This document shows, in pieces, positions 34,576 through 43,288 of a DNA stretch of 53,249 nt. This DNA is from Verrucomicrobiota bacterium (GTDB lineage: Bacteria; Verrucomicrobiota; Verrucomicrobiia; Limisphaerales; J093): assembly GCA_016871715.1 (NCBI GenBank), contig VHCO01000023.1, positions 1 through 53,249 on the forward strand, given 5' to 3'. A program made the translations under genes and the position numbers. The notes beneath the pieces were generated by a model. That model saw only the letters and a program-made list of their open reading frames with translations, was not told the DNA's origin and made no database searches. How positions within the stretch are numbered: position 1 is the first letter of the stretch; every line of letters starts with the position of its first letter.

Positions 34576-36642
34576 TCAGCGATCGGATGCCACGACCCGA
34601 AGCGCCAAGGCCGGTCGACCGTGCCGTCCGCAGTCGGCATGCAACACCACCCAACCGTCGCGAACCGCTGTTCCGAGCGGGATGCGCACGGTCCCGGCCA
34701 TCTCCCGACGCTCCATGGGCGCGAGGGAGACTTCGCTCGCGGCGAGCGTCGTCTCCCAGCCTCGCGGCTGGCGCGTGACTCGGACGCGGGCAGTCACGCT
34801 GTTGGTCGCGAAGTTGTAGGCGTGGAGCTTGAGGTCCAGCGGTTCCCCCGCCTGGGCCTTATAAGCGTAACCTTCAGACCAAGGCAGGTCTTCCACTTTC
34901 CGTAGGGCCGACCGCGCGAGGGACACCTGGAGGACCACCGGCGAAGGCTGACCTTCACGCCAGGGAGCGAGCACGGGTGGCGACTCGAGCGGCAATCGCG
35001 CCGCCGCACCCGGCGGGAGGAATACAAAGACCGGCGCCGACGTGAGCGGTGCCGGGAATTGCCGACCGCGCGAGCGCCCGAGATAGTCCACCACCTCGAG
35101 TAAGTCCAGGTCAGCGGGCGGTTGCCAGGCGGCCGTCGCGGTTCCCCGCTCGGGCCAGTCCACATCTCGTTCAGCCCAGACCACCAGGACGTCGCGCTCC
35201 TGGCCGTCAGGTTGGGCGCGGAAAGCATACACTTGGACGTGTTGGCCGGGTTGCCAGCGACCCAGCACGCGCGCGTCGGCCAAACAACGTCCCACGGCGG
35301 CGAGGGCCACGTAGCCGGGGCGCGGGCTCAGGTCATGGCGCAGGAGGCCAAACTGGATGTGGTTTCGTTCCTGGTAATTGCCAAGGATGAAATGGAAATG
35401 TCGGCGGGCACCGGCGAACAGGCTCTGAGCATACGATTGGGCGATCCACTCGGCCTTGAGCCGTTCGAGGCGCGGATCTTGGTCGTACCAGGGTGGGTTC
35501 TGGAGATGGGGTGTCCCGCGGTCGGCCTCGGTGATCCAGATGGGGCGCCCGGCGGCCGCTTCTCGGGCGGGTTGCCAGAGGTCAGCATACGCGTGCGGCC
35601 AATCGTAGGTGTGGATGTTGTAGGTGTCGTAGTAAGGCCAGGTTTCGTTGGCGAGCACGCCCGCGGTGTGGGCCGGAGTTGGGACACCCGCGGTGACGTT
35701 CCATCCCACCACGAGGTCTGGATCGCCGGACTTGAACCCGAGCCATGCCGCCTTTTGCCACGCGCACATCTGATCCACGGTGTGCCCGCCAAACACCGCG
35801 ATGTTGGCTTCGTTCCAAGGTTCCCAAGCCTGAACGCGACCTCGAAATCGGAGCGCCAGCGCTCGCGCTAACTCGTAGAGATGGCGCAAATCCGGCGCGA
35901 ATCGCCCGCCGGCGTCCGCGTCCTCCCGCGCCCACGGCGGTGTGTCGTGGAAGACCTGCAGCAACCGCAGGCCCGCGTTGCCATGGGCGTCGGCAGAGGT
36001 GTCGTACGTGGTCGGCGGCGGCGCGAGTTGGCCTGGCTCGGGTTGAATCGCGCGCCAGCGCAACCGGTCGCGCACCCAGCTCACGCCGGCGAGGGCAGCG
36101 AGTTGTGCGAGCCTCTGCTGGCCGACGCTGTCGTCGGGCGCGAACCACGCCGCGGCGGAATCCACCGCGATCGGCGAGTCGGGGGACGTTGGTTGGCGCA
36201 ATGGTTTCAGTACGGCCAAGCTGGTCCAAGACGGCTGAGTTTGGTTGGGCTCCCCGAACTCGAGCCGGTACCAGCCGAGGCCCAGGCGGCCGAGGGACAA
36301 GGGCGGCCGCGGTGTGGGGCTCTCGAGCTCGAGTTGGTCTTCCCGCACCACGCGCTGGCGGTCGTCCAGCAACCGCCAGCGGACGGTCCTCACCGGCACC
36401 GCTTCCCGCACGGCCACCTGGACCTCCTCCCCTTCGAGAAACACGTTTCCCGGATGCCCGGGCAGCGGCGCGGGGATGCCGGGTGGCGCCACCGCGTGCG
36501 CGGGCACGGCGACGGCCGAGGTGTGGGCAGGCGGGATGCGGCTTGGATCGCCCGCTAGCAACGGGAGGCACACCGTCAACACCCACGCGTCTTGGAGCAG
36601 GCTGCCCCGCACGCTCAGTCGCTGCTCCATGGTTGCCGTCAT
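34576..36642 (-). CDS. Clan GH-A glycoside hydrolase (GH39/GH5-like), exported
   Basis: A 688-residue protein. The start ATG 36642 overlaps the stop of the upstream gene by four bases (ATGA), which decides it over the frame's first ATG at 36792. A hydrophobic N-terminus (LLQDAWVLTVCLPLLAG) may be a signal peptide. A beta domain (~40-165) precedes the TIM barrel (~175-500). The acid/base is E278 in WEPWNEANIAVFGG and the nucleophile is E372 in IWITEADRGT, 94 residues apart as expected for clan GH-A. Other barrel pieces are GVSWVRDRLRWRAIQPEPGQ and LLQVFHDTPPWA. The C-terminal ~180 residues are beta-rich. GH39-type beta-xylosidase or iduronidase relatives come closest in pattern; the substrate is unknown. 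Confidence 0.7.
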   Translation of the reverse strand: MTATMEQRLSVRGSLLQDAWVLTVCLPLLAGDPSRIPPAHTSAVAVPAHAVAPPGIPAPLPGHPGNVFLEGEEVQVAVREAVPVRTVRWRLLDDRQRVVREDQLELESPTPRPPLSLGRLGLGWYRLEFGEPNQTQPSWTSLAVLKPLRQPTSPDSPIAVDSAAAWFAPDDSVGQQRLAQLAALAGVSWVRDRLRWRAIQPEPGQLAPPPTTYDTSADAHGNAGLRLLQVFHDTPPWAREDADAGGRFAPDLRHLYELARALALRFRGRVQAWEPWNEANIAVFGGHTVDQMCAWQKAAWLGFKSGDPDLVVGWNVTAGVPTPAHTAGVLANETWPYYDTYNIHTYDWPHAYADLWQPAREAAAGRPIWITEADRGTPHLQNPPWYDQDPRLERLKAEWIAQSYAQSLFAGARRHFHFILGNYQERNHIQFGLLRHDLSPRPGYVALAAVGRCLADARVLGRWQPGQHVQVYAFRAQPDGQERDVLVVWAERDVDWPERGTATAAWQPPADLDLLEVVDYLGRSRGRQFPAPLTSAPVFVFLPPGAAARLPLESPPVLAPWREGQPSPVVLQVSLARSALRKVEDLPWSEGYAYKAQAGEPLDLKLHAYNFATNSVTARVRVTRQPRGWETTLAASEVSLAPMERREMAGTVRIPLGTAVRDGWVVLHADCGRHGRPALALRVVASDR

Positions 36643-37250
36643 GCGGTGATTTCGAAGTGGACGAACTCGGCGCGAAAGCCCGGTCCTTTGGGGCTGCAGG
36701 CGTAGAGGCCACACGCCACTGGGTTTCGATCGAGTTCGTGCAGGTGCGTCACGCGCAACAAGCGCCAACGCTCGTCCGCGGCGGCGCCCCATTCAACCAA
36801 CAAATCTGCCCCGACTCGTTGGACCCGCAGCCGGACCTCGTTGGGGCCGGCCGGGAAGTCCTGCAGCGACCAGTCGGAATAGCCATGGTTGGTGACCACG
36901 GCACCGAGTTGGGCCGGCCCAGCCAGCTCATGTTCGACGGCCGTCTTCAGCCAACAGGTCGGACCGGCGCGGACCATCAGCCCCGCCTGATCGTACTGAT
37001 GAGCCGGGTAGAAGCGCACCCGGCCGGTCATGACGAAGTTGCCGGCGACCTCGCGGTACAGCAGATGGCCGTTGTCGGCCGCGAAGCCATAGTGTGTCCG
37101 CTGCCAGAAATCGGTCGTCGCGTCGGGTTCGACGACGAGCGCCGCGCTTTCGGGGTCCACTCGCCAGCGCGCGGGTGGGTTAAGCCAGCGCAGCCCCGCG
37201 TCCGAGGGCGAGTGCCCAAGGGGTTGAGGGGGCCAAAGGACTTCGTTCAT
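36639..37250 (-). CDS. DUF1349 concanavalin-like protein
   Basis: A 203-residue protein without signal peptide. It matches the DUF1349 (YesU/regulation-of-enolase-1-like) beta-sandwich: DATTDFWQRTHYGFAADNGH, LLYREVAGNFVMTGRVRF, YDQAGLMVRAGPTCWLKTAV, NHGYSDWSLQDFP and the end CGLYACSPKGPGFRAEFVHF. Family members bind or possibly process carbohydrates, and many sit near glycoside hydrolase genes. Its stop overlaps the start of the GH-A hydrolase, so both are made from one mRNA, although the hydrolase appears exported and this protein does not. Confidence 0.8.
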   Translation of the reverse strand: MNEVLWPPQPLGHSPSDAGLRWLNPPARWRVDPESAALVVEPDATTDFWQRTHYGFAADNGHLLYREVAGNFVMTGRVRFYPAHQYDQAGLMVRAGPTCWLKTAVEHELAGPAQLGAVVTNHGYSDWSLQDFPAGPNEVRLRVQRVGADLLVEWGAAADERWRLLRVTHLHELDRNPVACGLYACSPKGPGFRAEFVHFEITA

Positions 37251-37296
37251 GGCTAAGGGTACTCGATCGTCATCGCCACCACGGGTTGCTTCCTGT

Positions 37297-38520
37297 CTAA
37301 CGCACCACCTCGAACGCGTAGCCTTTCAAGTATTCCGTCTCCGGGATGGACGGGACGACCGGGTGGTCGGGCGACTGGGTGTAGGTCGCCAGACGGCGCA
37401 GGACCCGCCGAGCGTCAAAGGCCGCCGCCAGGATAACGTCCTGAAAGGTCCCGGCGTCCACATGGTGCGAACAACAGAAGGTGACCAGCGCACCGCCGGT
37501 CTTCAACAGCTTGAGCGCGCGCAAGTGAATCTCCTTGTAGCCGCGGAGGGCGTCCGGGACGGCGGCGCGATTGCGGGTGAAGGAAGGGGGATCCAAGACG
37601 ACCACGTCGAAGGGGCGAATGAGCTTCTCGTGCGCGGGCACGGTGGTGCGAGCTTTGAGCCAGTCGAACACGTTGCCGGCCTCGAAGGTGCAGCGGTCAG
37701 CCAGCCCGTTCGCCGCGCCGTTCCGTCGCGCGGCGGCCAACGCTTCCTCGCTTTGGTCCAGCAGATGGACCGAGGCCGCGCCCGCCTTCGCCGCGTGCAA
37801 GGCGAAGCCGCCCGCGAAACTGAAACAGTCCAGCACTCGCGCACTTTCGAGGCGGCCCACCAACTCGGCAACGCGCGCGTAGTTGACCTGTTGATCCAGG
37901 TAGAGGCCGGTCTTGTGTCCGGCGGTCAGATCGACCTCGAAGCGCAGCCCGTTGAGGGTGACGGCCAGGGGGCCTTCGCAGGAGCCGGCGAGGACCCCCT
38001 GGGTGTCCGGCAGACCCTCGAACTTGCGCGAGGCAATGTCGTTGCGCTCGACAATGGCGCGCGGCGCCAAGACCGCCTCGAGCGCCGCTGCGATGGCCGG
38101 TTTGCGCTGGTCCATGCCCAGCGACGAGGTCTGCATCACCAGCACATCGTCGTACTTGTCCACAATCAGGCCGCTGAGGAAATCGCCTTCGGCATGGACG
38201 ACGCGGAAGGAGGTGGCGTCGGGCAGGTGCCGACGGCGATGGGCCAGGGCGTGCTGGAAGCGTGTGGCAAAGAAGGTCTGGTCGACCGGCACGCGCTCCG
38301 GGTGCAGCAGGCGCACTTGAATCTTCGAGCGCGAGTTGTAGAACCCGATGCCCAGCATGCGTTGGCGATGATCTTTGACTTGGACCAGGGCGCCGTCTGG
38401 GGCCGGGCTGGTCAGGCGCAAGATGGCCGCCTGATAGATCCAAGGGTGCCCGGCCACCACGCGATCCGCTTCGCCCGGGCGGAGCAGAACGGTGGGCAGG
38501 GGAGGGGATGGAGCATTCAT
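37297..38520 (-). CDS. rlmI: 23S rRNA (cytosine-C5)-methyltransferase, RlmI family
   Basis: A 407-residue SAM-dependent RNA methyltransferase. The N-terminal PUA domain (~10-80) starts VLLRPGEADRVVAGHPWIYQ. A middle beta domain has KTGLYLDQQVNYARVAELVG. The Rossmann domain shows the SAM site VLDCFSFAGGFALHAAKAGA and VHLLDQSEEALAAARRN, and the catalytic-type motif VVLDPPSFTRN. The C-terminus has CCSHHVDAGTFQDVI, with the catalytic Cys likely in the CCSHH motif. RlmI methylates C1962 of 23S rRNA in E. coli. Length (~396 in E. coli) and order of motifs fit well. Confidence 0.85.
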   Translation of the reverse strand: MNAPSPPLPTVLLRPGEADRVVAGHPWIYQAAILRLTSPAPDGALVQVKDHRQRMLGIGFYNSRSKIQVRLLHPERVPVDQTFFATRFQHALAHRRRHLPDATSFRVVHAEGDFLSGLIVDKYDDVLVMQTSSLGMDQRKPAIAAALEAVLAPRAIVERNDIASRKFEGLPDTQGVLAGSCEGPLAVTLNGLRFEVDLTAGHKTGLYLDQQVNYARVAELVGRLESARVLDCFSFAGGFALHAAKAGAASVHLLDQSEEALAAARRNGAANGLADRCTFEAGNVFDWLKARTTVPAHEKLIRPFDVVVLDPPSFTRNRAAVPDALRGYKEIHLRALKLLKTGGALVTFCCSHHVDAGTFQDVILAAAFDARRVLRRLATYTQSPDHPVVPSIPETEYLKGYAFEVVR

Positions 38521-38554
38521 GGGAGGTCGGGCGCGTGTGGGGCGCCGGCGTGCT

Positions 38555-39748
38555 TCACCGGACGCTCATCTGCTGGAGCCGGCGGAAGGCATCGTCGCCG
38601 AGCAGCTTGCGGAGGGTGTCCAACCGCTGCTGATCGATGGTGGCGAGGCTCTGGGTCAACTCCTCCGGGCTTAAGGTGCGATCTTGCACGAGGCGCCGCC
38701 GTTCTTGTTCCGTGAGCTGGTTAACCTGGTAGAGAGGCAACACCACCTCGGGCGGAGCGCCCAACTGTCGGGCGGTGTCGCGCGCGTGAACGAAGACCGG
38801 GTCTTGGTTCAGCTTGTAGTAAACGTAGCGGTCGGGCGCCAACGCGCGCTGGATCGCCGTCTCACGATCCGCGAGCAACTGGGCGCGTTGCTTGGCGCTG
38901 GCGGGGTCGGTCGCCCCCGCCAGCAGCTCGAGCTCGAGCTCGAGGGTGTCGGTGGCGCGAAACAGGCCCCGGAATTCGTCCTGCGACGCCCCGAAGCCCC
39001 GGAGTGCCTCGCGCCATTGCTCGGCGTTGCGGGAGTAGCGGAGCAGGTACTCCTCGAGCTGCGCCGGCGTTAGGACCTTGGCCAACTCCTCCCGGGTTTG
39101 CTGCCGGATGCGCGCCAGTTCGGTCGGACCGAGGGCGCCGCCGTCCTCGCGGCCGGCGCGCAACGCGGCGTTGCGGCGGTCGCGGCTGCGCAGTTCGATG
39201 TCCCGCACGGCCTGCTTGACCTCGGGGCTGAGTTCGCCCAGCAGCGGTCCATCCAGGCTGATGCCCGTGCCCGGCACCTGGATCGCGTCGGGGCTCACGT
39301 CCCAGCCCGGCCCCAGCAACCGCGTGAGCAGGTCGCGACGTTCATGATCCAGGGCGTCGCGCTGTTCGAGCGCCGTCTGGGCCAGGGCCGCGTCCGGCTC
39401 GGACAACCACCAATGCTGAGCCGGGCTGACGATCTCGGTGGCCCAGCGGCGAGCGAACAACTGGTTGACGTCCGCGACGATGATGTCGCGGATGGTGTTC
39501 TTGGGGCAGCCGATAGCCTCGAGGTTGCGGATGTAGGTCGGGTAGTCGGTCGACTCGACATAGCGCCAGGAGAACGGCTTGTGCTCGAAGAAAACATTCG
39601 TGCGGATAGGCTGGTACACGTTGGTCACCACCCGGCGCAGCAGCGGGCCGGTCCGGCGCGGTCCTTCCGGGCGGGTGGCGAAGAACCAACCCGTGGCCAG
39701 CACCAGGTTCAACCCCAGCGACGCCAGCAGGAACGGCCGCATCCGCAT
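38555..39748 (-). CDS. Membrane-anchored coiled protein of unknown function
   Basis: A 397-residue protein with one N-terminal helix (PFLLASLGLNLVLATGWFFA) followed by a charged, mostly helical periplasmic part. Segments such as SWRYVESTDYPTYIRNLEAI, then GCPKNTIRDIIVADVNQLFA, and RQQTREELAKVLTPAQLEEY, LLRYS, recur in hypothetical proteins of Verrucomicrobiota. The second half is rich in Arg/Glu/Gln and probably forms coiled coils. No catalytic motif is seen. It lies 34 bases upstream of rlmI on the same strand and 18 bases after the LysR gene, so it could be co-transcribed with both. Confidence 0.6.
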   Translation of the reverse strand: MRMRPFLLASLGLNLVLATGWFFATRPEGPRRTGPLLRRVVTNVYQPIRTNVFFEHKPFSWRYVESTDYPTYIRNLEAIGCPKNTIRDIIVADVNQLFARRWATEIVSPAQHWWLSEPDAALAQTALEQRDALDHERRDLLTRLLGPGWDVSPDAIQVPGTGISLDGPLLGELSPEVKQAVRDIELRSRDRRNAALRAGREDGGALGPTELARIRQQTREELAKVLTPAQLEEYLLRYSRNAEQWREALRGFGASQDEFRGLFRATDTLELELELLAGATDPASAKQRAQLLADRETAIQRALAPDRYVYYKLNQDPVFVHARDTARQLGAPPEVVLPLYQVNQLTEQERRRLVQDRTLSPEELTQSLATIDQQRLDTLRKLLGDDAFRRLQQMSVR

Positions 39749-39766
39749 GACTTCGGCGGCGGGGGG

Positions 39767-40645
39767 TTAACCTTCCTTGAGCATGGCGATGAATTGGCGC
39801 ATCGCCGTCGAGAGCACCTTGTTCTTCTTGTAGATGGCGGCCAAGGGCCGATGCAGATCGGCATCCTCGATGTTGACCGCGGCCAGGGTCTGCTTCGAGA
39901 CTTCTTGGGTGACGGTGCCGTGGGGCACGATGGCCACGCCGGCATCGATCTCGACGGCGCGTTTGACGGTCTCGACATTGTCGAACTCCATCACCGGCAG
40001 GATCTGGACCCCATGCTCGCGCAGCACTTTGTCCACGGCTTTGCGGGTGGGGATGTCCGGCTCGAAGGCGACGAATTTCTGGCCGGCGATGGCGCTGATC
40101 TTGACGTTCTTGCCCTTGGCGAGCGGGTGCTGCGGATGGCAGATGAGGCACATCTGCTCCTTGCGCAAGGGCACGATCTCGAGCTTGGCATCCCGGGTGG
40201 GGTAGGCCACCAGGCCCAGGTCCACCACGTTGCCCAACACGTCTTCGTACACCTGGTTCGAGCGCCGGTACTCGACGTGGACATTCACAGTCGGGTAGCT
40301 CTTCAGATAGCGCTTGATGTAGGGGGGGAGATCGTGCAGCCCAATGCTGTAGATGGTGGCGATTCGGATCGTGCCGGAGATGATGTCCTTGAGCTCTTGG
40401 AGACGGCTGTGCAACGTATCATAAGTTTGCACAATCTGTTTGCTCGCCTCGTAGAGCACCTGCCCCTCGCGCGTGAGCCGGAATTTCTTCTTGCTGCGCT
40501 CGATGAGCAGCGACTTAAACTGCCGCTCCAGCGAGCTAATCTGCTGGCTGACTGCGGACTGGGTAATGTGGTTAATCTGGGCCGCCTTGGTAAAACTCTC
40601 CGTCTCGGCCAGATCGCAAAAGACCTTCAGACTTTCGATTTGCAT
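39767..40645 (-). CDS. LysR-family transcriptional regulator
   Basis: A 292-residue regulator. The winged-helix domain is at ~1-65 (MQIESLKVFCDLAETESFTK, AAQINHITQSAVSQQISSLE) and the linker helix at ~65-90. The effector domain (~90-290) has GTIRIATIYSIGLHDLPPYI, then NVVDLGLVAYPTRDAKLEIV and GVAIVPHGTV. It resembles CysB/CbbR-like regulators. Its codon choice is somewhat more A/T- and Lys-rich than that of its neighbours. LysR proteins often control an adjacent divergent gene, but here both neighbours lie on the same strand, so the target is unclear. Confidence 0.85.
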   Translation of the reverse strand: MQIESLKVFCDLAETESFTKAAQINHITQSAVSQQISSLERQFKSLLIERSKKKFRLTREGQVLYEASKQIVQTYDTLHSRLQELKDIISGTIRIATIYSIGLHDLPPYIKRYLKSYPTVNVHVEYRRSNQVYEDVLGNVVDLGLVAYPTRDAKLEIVPLRKEQMCLICHPQHPLAKGKNVKISAIAGQKFVAFEPDIPTRKAVDKVLREHGVQILPVMEFDNVETVKRAVEIDAGVAIVPHGTVTQEVSKQTLAAVNIEDADLHRPLAAIYKKNKVLSTAMRQFIAMLKEG

Positions 40646-40652
40646 GAGGAAA

Positions 40653-40681
40653 GTTGAACGTAAATTTGGGCAGCTGTCAAT
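40653..40681 (-). promoter_or_regulatory. Candidate promoter of the LysR gene
   Basis: On the minus strand TTGACA (40676-40681) is a perfect -35 box, followed 17 bases later by the poor -10 match TCAACT (40653-40658). The surrounding 40646-40690 is clearly A/T-richer than average. The leader would be only a few bases. Weak evidence because of the -10. Confidence 0.3.
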
Positions 40682-40695
40682 ACCCTTAATGCCAC

Positions 40696-42237
40696 TTATT
40701 CCAGCGCTTGCTTCACTTTCCGCAGCAGGTCCTGGCTGGTGAACGGTTTCTTGAGGTAGTGCACATCCTCCTGACCCGAGGCGCGGGCATAGCCGCTCGA
40801 GCAGATCACCCGCAACTCGGGCCGCACCGCCCGCAACCGCTCCAGCAACTCCCGCCCGCTCATGTTCGGCATCACCAGATCCGTAATCACCAGGTCGACC
40901 GCGTCTGGCGCCGGCGTGAACAACTCGAGCGCTTTCGGCCCGCTGTTCGCGGTCAAGACCCGGTACCCAAACGACGTCAGGATCATCCGACCCATGGTCA
41001 GGACCAGGTCTTCGTCGTCCACCATCAAGATGGTCTGGGTCCCGGTCAAATCGTCCGTCTTCAGGGCCCGACCGCGAACGAATTGTCTGCGAGCGGGGAG
41101 GTAGATGCGCACGCTGGTGCCCTGGCCGACTTGGCTCGAGACGGCTACGCTGCCGCCGTGGTTGGTGACGATGCCATAGACCCAGGCCAGGCCTAAACCG
41201 CGGTGGCGCGCGTCTTTGCGCGTGGTGAAGAACGGCTCGAAGACACGCGGCAACACCTCGGGCGCAATGCCCTCGCCGCTATCGACGAACTCGATGCACA
41301 CCTGGCTGCCGGCCGGCAGCGGCACGCCCCCGTCCGATTCCGGTTCGGTCCGATCCACGTTCCGTGTCCGCACGTCGATCCGCCCGCCGCCGCCCAGGGC
41401 TTGCAAGGCATTCTCGAGGATCTTGACGAAGGCCTGTTGCATCTTGGCCTCGTCAAAGGTGACCGTGTAGACCTGCTCCTCGAGCGCCAAGTGCCAGCGT
41501 ACGTCCGCCTTCGCGCTCACCTTCACCACCTCCACCGTCCGCCGTACCAGGTCGTTGAGATCGCCCGTGGCCCGCGCGCTTGGCTCTTTCTCCTGTCGGC
41601 TGAACGCGGCAAGGTCCTGCGCGATTTCGGCCGCCTTCTCCGCCGATTTCTCGATCTCGACCAACGAGCCGCGCCAAGGATGATCGGCTGGCATTTTGCC
41701 CAAGACGAGCGAGGCGTGGCCCAAAATGCTCGTGAGGGCGTTGTTGAAGTCCAAGGCCACCGTCCGCGTCAACTGCAGCGCACAATCCAGCTTCTGCCGT
41801 TGATGGGCAGCTTCTTCGGCGGCCGTCCCTCCCCCCGCGGCCGCGCCGGGCGTGCCTGCCTTGGCTCCGGGCGGCCCAACGGGGCACAATTGCAGCAACC
41901 AAAGTTTGGCTCCTTCGCGAATGAGGTTGGCGACCGTGGCTTGAAAGGCGACCGAAGCGCCCTGCGGCGTGCGCAGCCGCAACGGTTGCGGCGGGGTTGG
42001 ACCGCTCAGTTTTTGAAGGTACGCAAGCGCAGTCCCTGGGTTGTCCGGCGCCCAGAGGTCCTGGGCGAAGGAGGCGCCCCCCTCGGGTGGGAGGCCGAAC
42101 AGGGTGGCGGCCGCCGGGTTAGCGCGCCGCACCACGCCGGCGGCGTCCACCAGGAGCGCCGGCCAACTCACCTCGTCCAGATTCAGCGTCAGGTTCAATT
42201 TCATCTCTGCACCTGGGGCGCCAGACTGACTTTCCAC
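40696..42237 (-). CDS. Hybrid histidine-kinase-like protein with receiver domain; phospho-acceptor His replaced by Leu
   Basis: A 513-residue cytosolic protein; ATG 42237 or 42204 (MKLNLTLNLDEVSW) may be the start. A PAS domain lies at ~12-120 (SWPALLVDAAGVVRRANPAA). The dimerisation region (~150-220) reads TVALDFNNALTSILGHASLV where hybrid kinases read VAHDFNNLLT; residue 162 is Leu (TTG, 41754-41752). The ATPase domain is intact: N box QQAFVKILENALQAL, G1 DSGEGIAPEVLPRVFEPFFT and G2 RGLGLAWVYGIVTNHGG. The C-terminal receiver has the acidic pair in MVDDED, the phospho-Asp in VITDLVMPNMSG and Lys in LKKPF. It may bind ATP without autophosphorylation, or be fed by another kinase. Confidence 0.8.
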   Translation of the reverse strand: MESQSGAPGAEMKLNLTLNLDEVSWPALLVDAAGVVRRANPAAATLFGLPPEGGASFAQDLWAPDNPGTALAYLQKLSGPTPPQPLRLRTPQGASVAFQATVANLIREGAKLWLLQLCPVGPPGAKAGTPGAAAGGGTAAEEAAHQRQKLDCALQLTRTVALDFNNALTSILGHASLVLGKMPADHPWRGSLVEIEKSAEKAAEIAQDLAAFSRQEKEPSARATGDLNDLVRRTVEVVKVSAKADVRWHLALEEQVYTVTFDEAKMQQAFVKILENALQALGGGGRIDVRTRNVDRTEPESDGGVPLPAGSQVCIEFVDSGEGIAPEVLPRVFEPFFTTRKDARHRGLGLAWVYGIVTNHGGSVAVSSQVGQGTSVRIYLPARRQFVRGRALKTDDLTGTQTILMVDDEDLVLTMGRMILTSFGYRVLTANSGPKALELFTPAPDAVDLVITDLVMPNMSGRELLERLRAVRPELRVICSSGYARASGQEDVHYLKKPFTSQDLLRKVKQALE

Positions 42238-42353
42238 CCCTGGCGCAGCAGACTAGGAGATCGGGCGTCATTCTCCAAACGATTTTCAAACGATTTCTCC
42301 GCGCACCGACCGACACCCGCATCCTCAGCAAAGTGGCGCGCGGACGGGGCTAC

Positions 42354-43262
42354 CTACGCGCAGCAGGTCTGACGACCTGTGCAGGGGTCGGCCGCGGCAT
42401 AAAGGCGGGCGAAGGCGCTCAGCAAGGCGGCGGCCCGTGCGCCGGATCGTTCGCCTGCGGCCAAGACTTCTGGGTGAGACAACGGCTGGGCGGACCGGCC
42501 GGCAGCCAGGTTAGTAATACAGGACAGACCGGCCACGCGCAGTCCGCACTGGCGGGCCACGATCGCCTCCGGGACGGTGCTCATCCCTACCGCGTCGGCC
42601 CCCCAACGCGCGAACGCACGGATTTCGGCGGGCGTTTCGTAGCACGGCCCAGCCACGGCCAGGTAGATGCCGTGGCGCAAGCGCACGCCCATCTGGCGCG
42701 CGGCTTGCCTGAGCAAGCCCCGCAACCAGGCGTCATAGAGGGCCGACAGATCCAAGAACCGATCCCCTCCAGCCGCACCGCTCGTGCGGAGCGGATTGAC
42801 CCCCATGCCGTTGATGTGGTCTGCGATCGCCATGAAGTCGCCGGGGCGCAGGGAGCCGCGGATGCCGCCAGCGGCGTTGGTGAGGAGGACGGACCGGACC
42901 CCCAACGCGGCCAGCACACGAATCGGTAGGGTCACCTTGGCCAGGCTGTGGCCCTCGTAGTAGTGGAGTCGCCCTGAGAGGAGAATCGTCGGGACACCCG
43001 CCAGGCGGCCCACCAGCAGTCGGCCAGCGTGACCAGGAACGCTCGGGGCAGCGAATCCCGGCAACTGCCGGTACGGCACTTCGAGTTCGGGGGTCACCCG
43101 CTCGAGGACTTGGCCAAAGCCGCTGCCCAACACCATCGCCAGCGTGGGGCGCAGCGCCGAGCGCCCCTGCACGAAGGCAGCCGCTTCGACCCAAGCGGGT
43201 CGCGCGCCCCGCGGAACGGCCGGGGAACGACGGCGACGGCTTGATTTTCGCGCGGCTCGCAT
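42354..43262 (-). CDS. punA: Purine nucleoside phosphorylase
   Basis: A 302-residue protein of the trimeric PNP/MTAP family. Motifs: LAMVLGSGFGQVLERV, phosphate-binding GHAGRLLVG and SGRLHYYEGHS, LLTNAAGGIRGSL, base-binding CYETPAEIRAF (Glu) and the late LSCITNLAAG (Asn), with VGMSTVPEAIVAR between. It splits purine nucleosides with phosphate into base and ribose-1-phosphate for purine salvage. The first ~25 residues (RKSSRRRRSPAVPRGARPA) are Arg-rich and not family-like, so the true start may be internal. It diverges from moeB across 26 bases. Confidence 0.85.
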   Translation of the reverse strand: MRAARKSSRRRRSPAVPRGARPAWVEAAAFVQGRSALRPTLAMVLGSGFGQVLERVTPELEVPYRQLPGFAAPSVPGHAGRLLVGRLAGVPTILLSGRLHYYEGHSLAKVTLPIRVLAALGVRSVLLTNAAGGIRGSLRPGDFMAIADHINGMGVNPLRTSGAAGGDRFLDLSALYDAWLRGLLRQAARQMGVRLRHGIYLAVAGPCYETPAEIRAFARWGADAVGMSTVPEAIVARQCGLRVAGLSCITNLAAGRSAQPLSHPEVLAAGERSGARAAALLSAFARLYAAADPCTGRQTCCA

Positions 43263-43288
43263 TACCCTGCGGCCAACCTAGGCAAACC

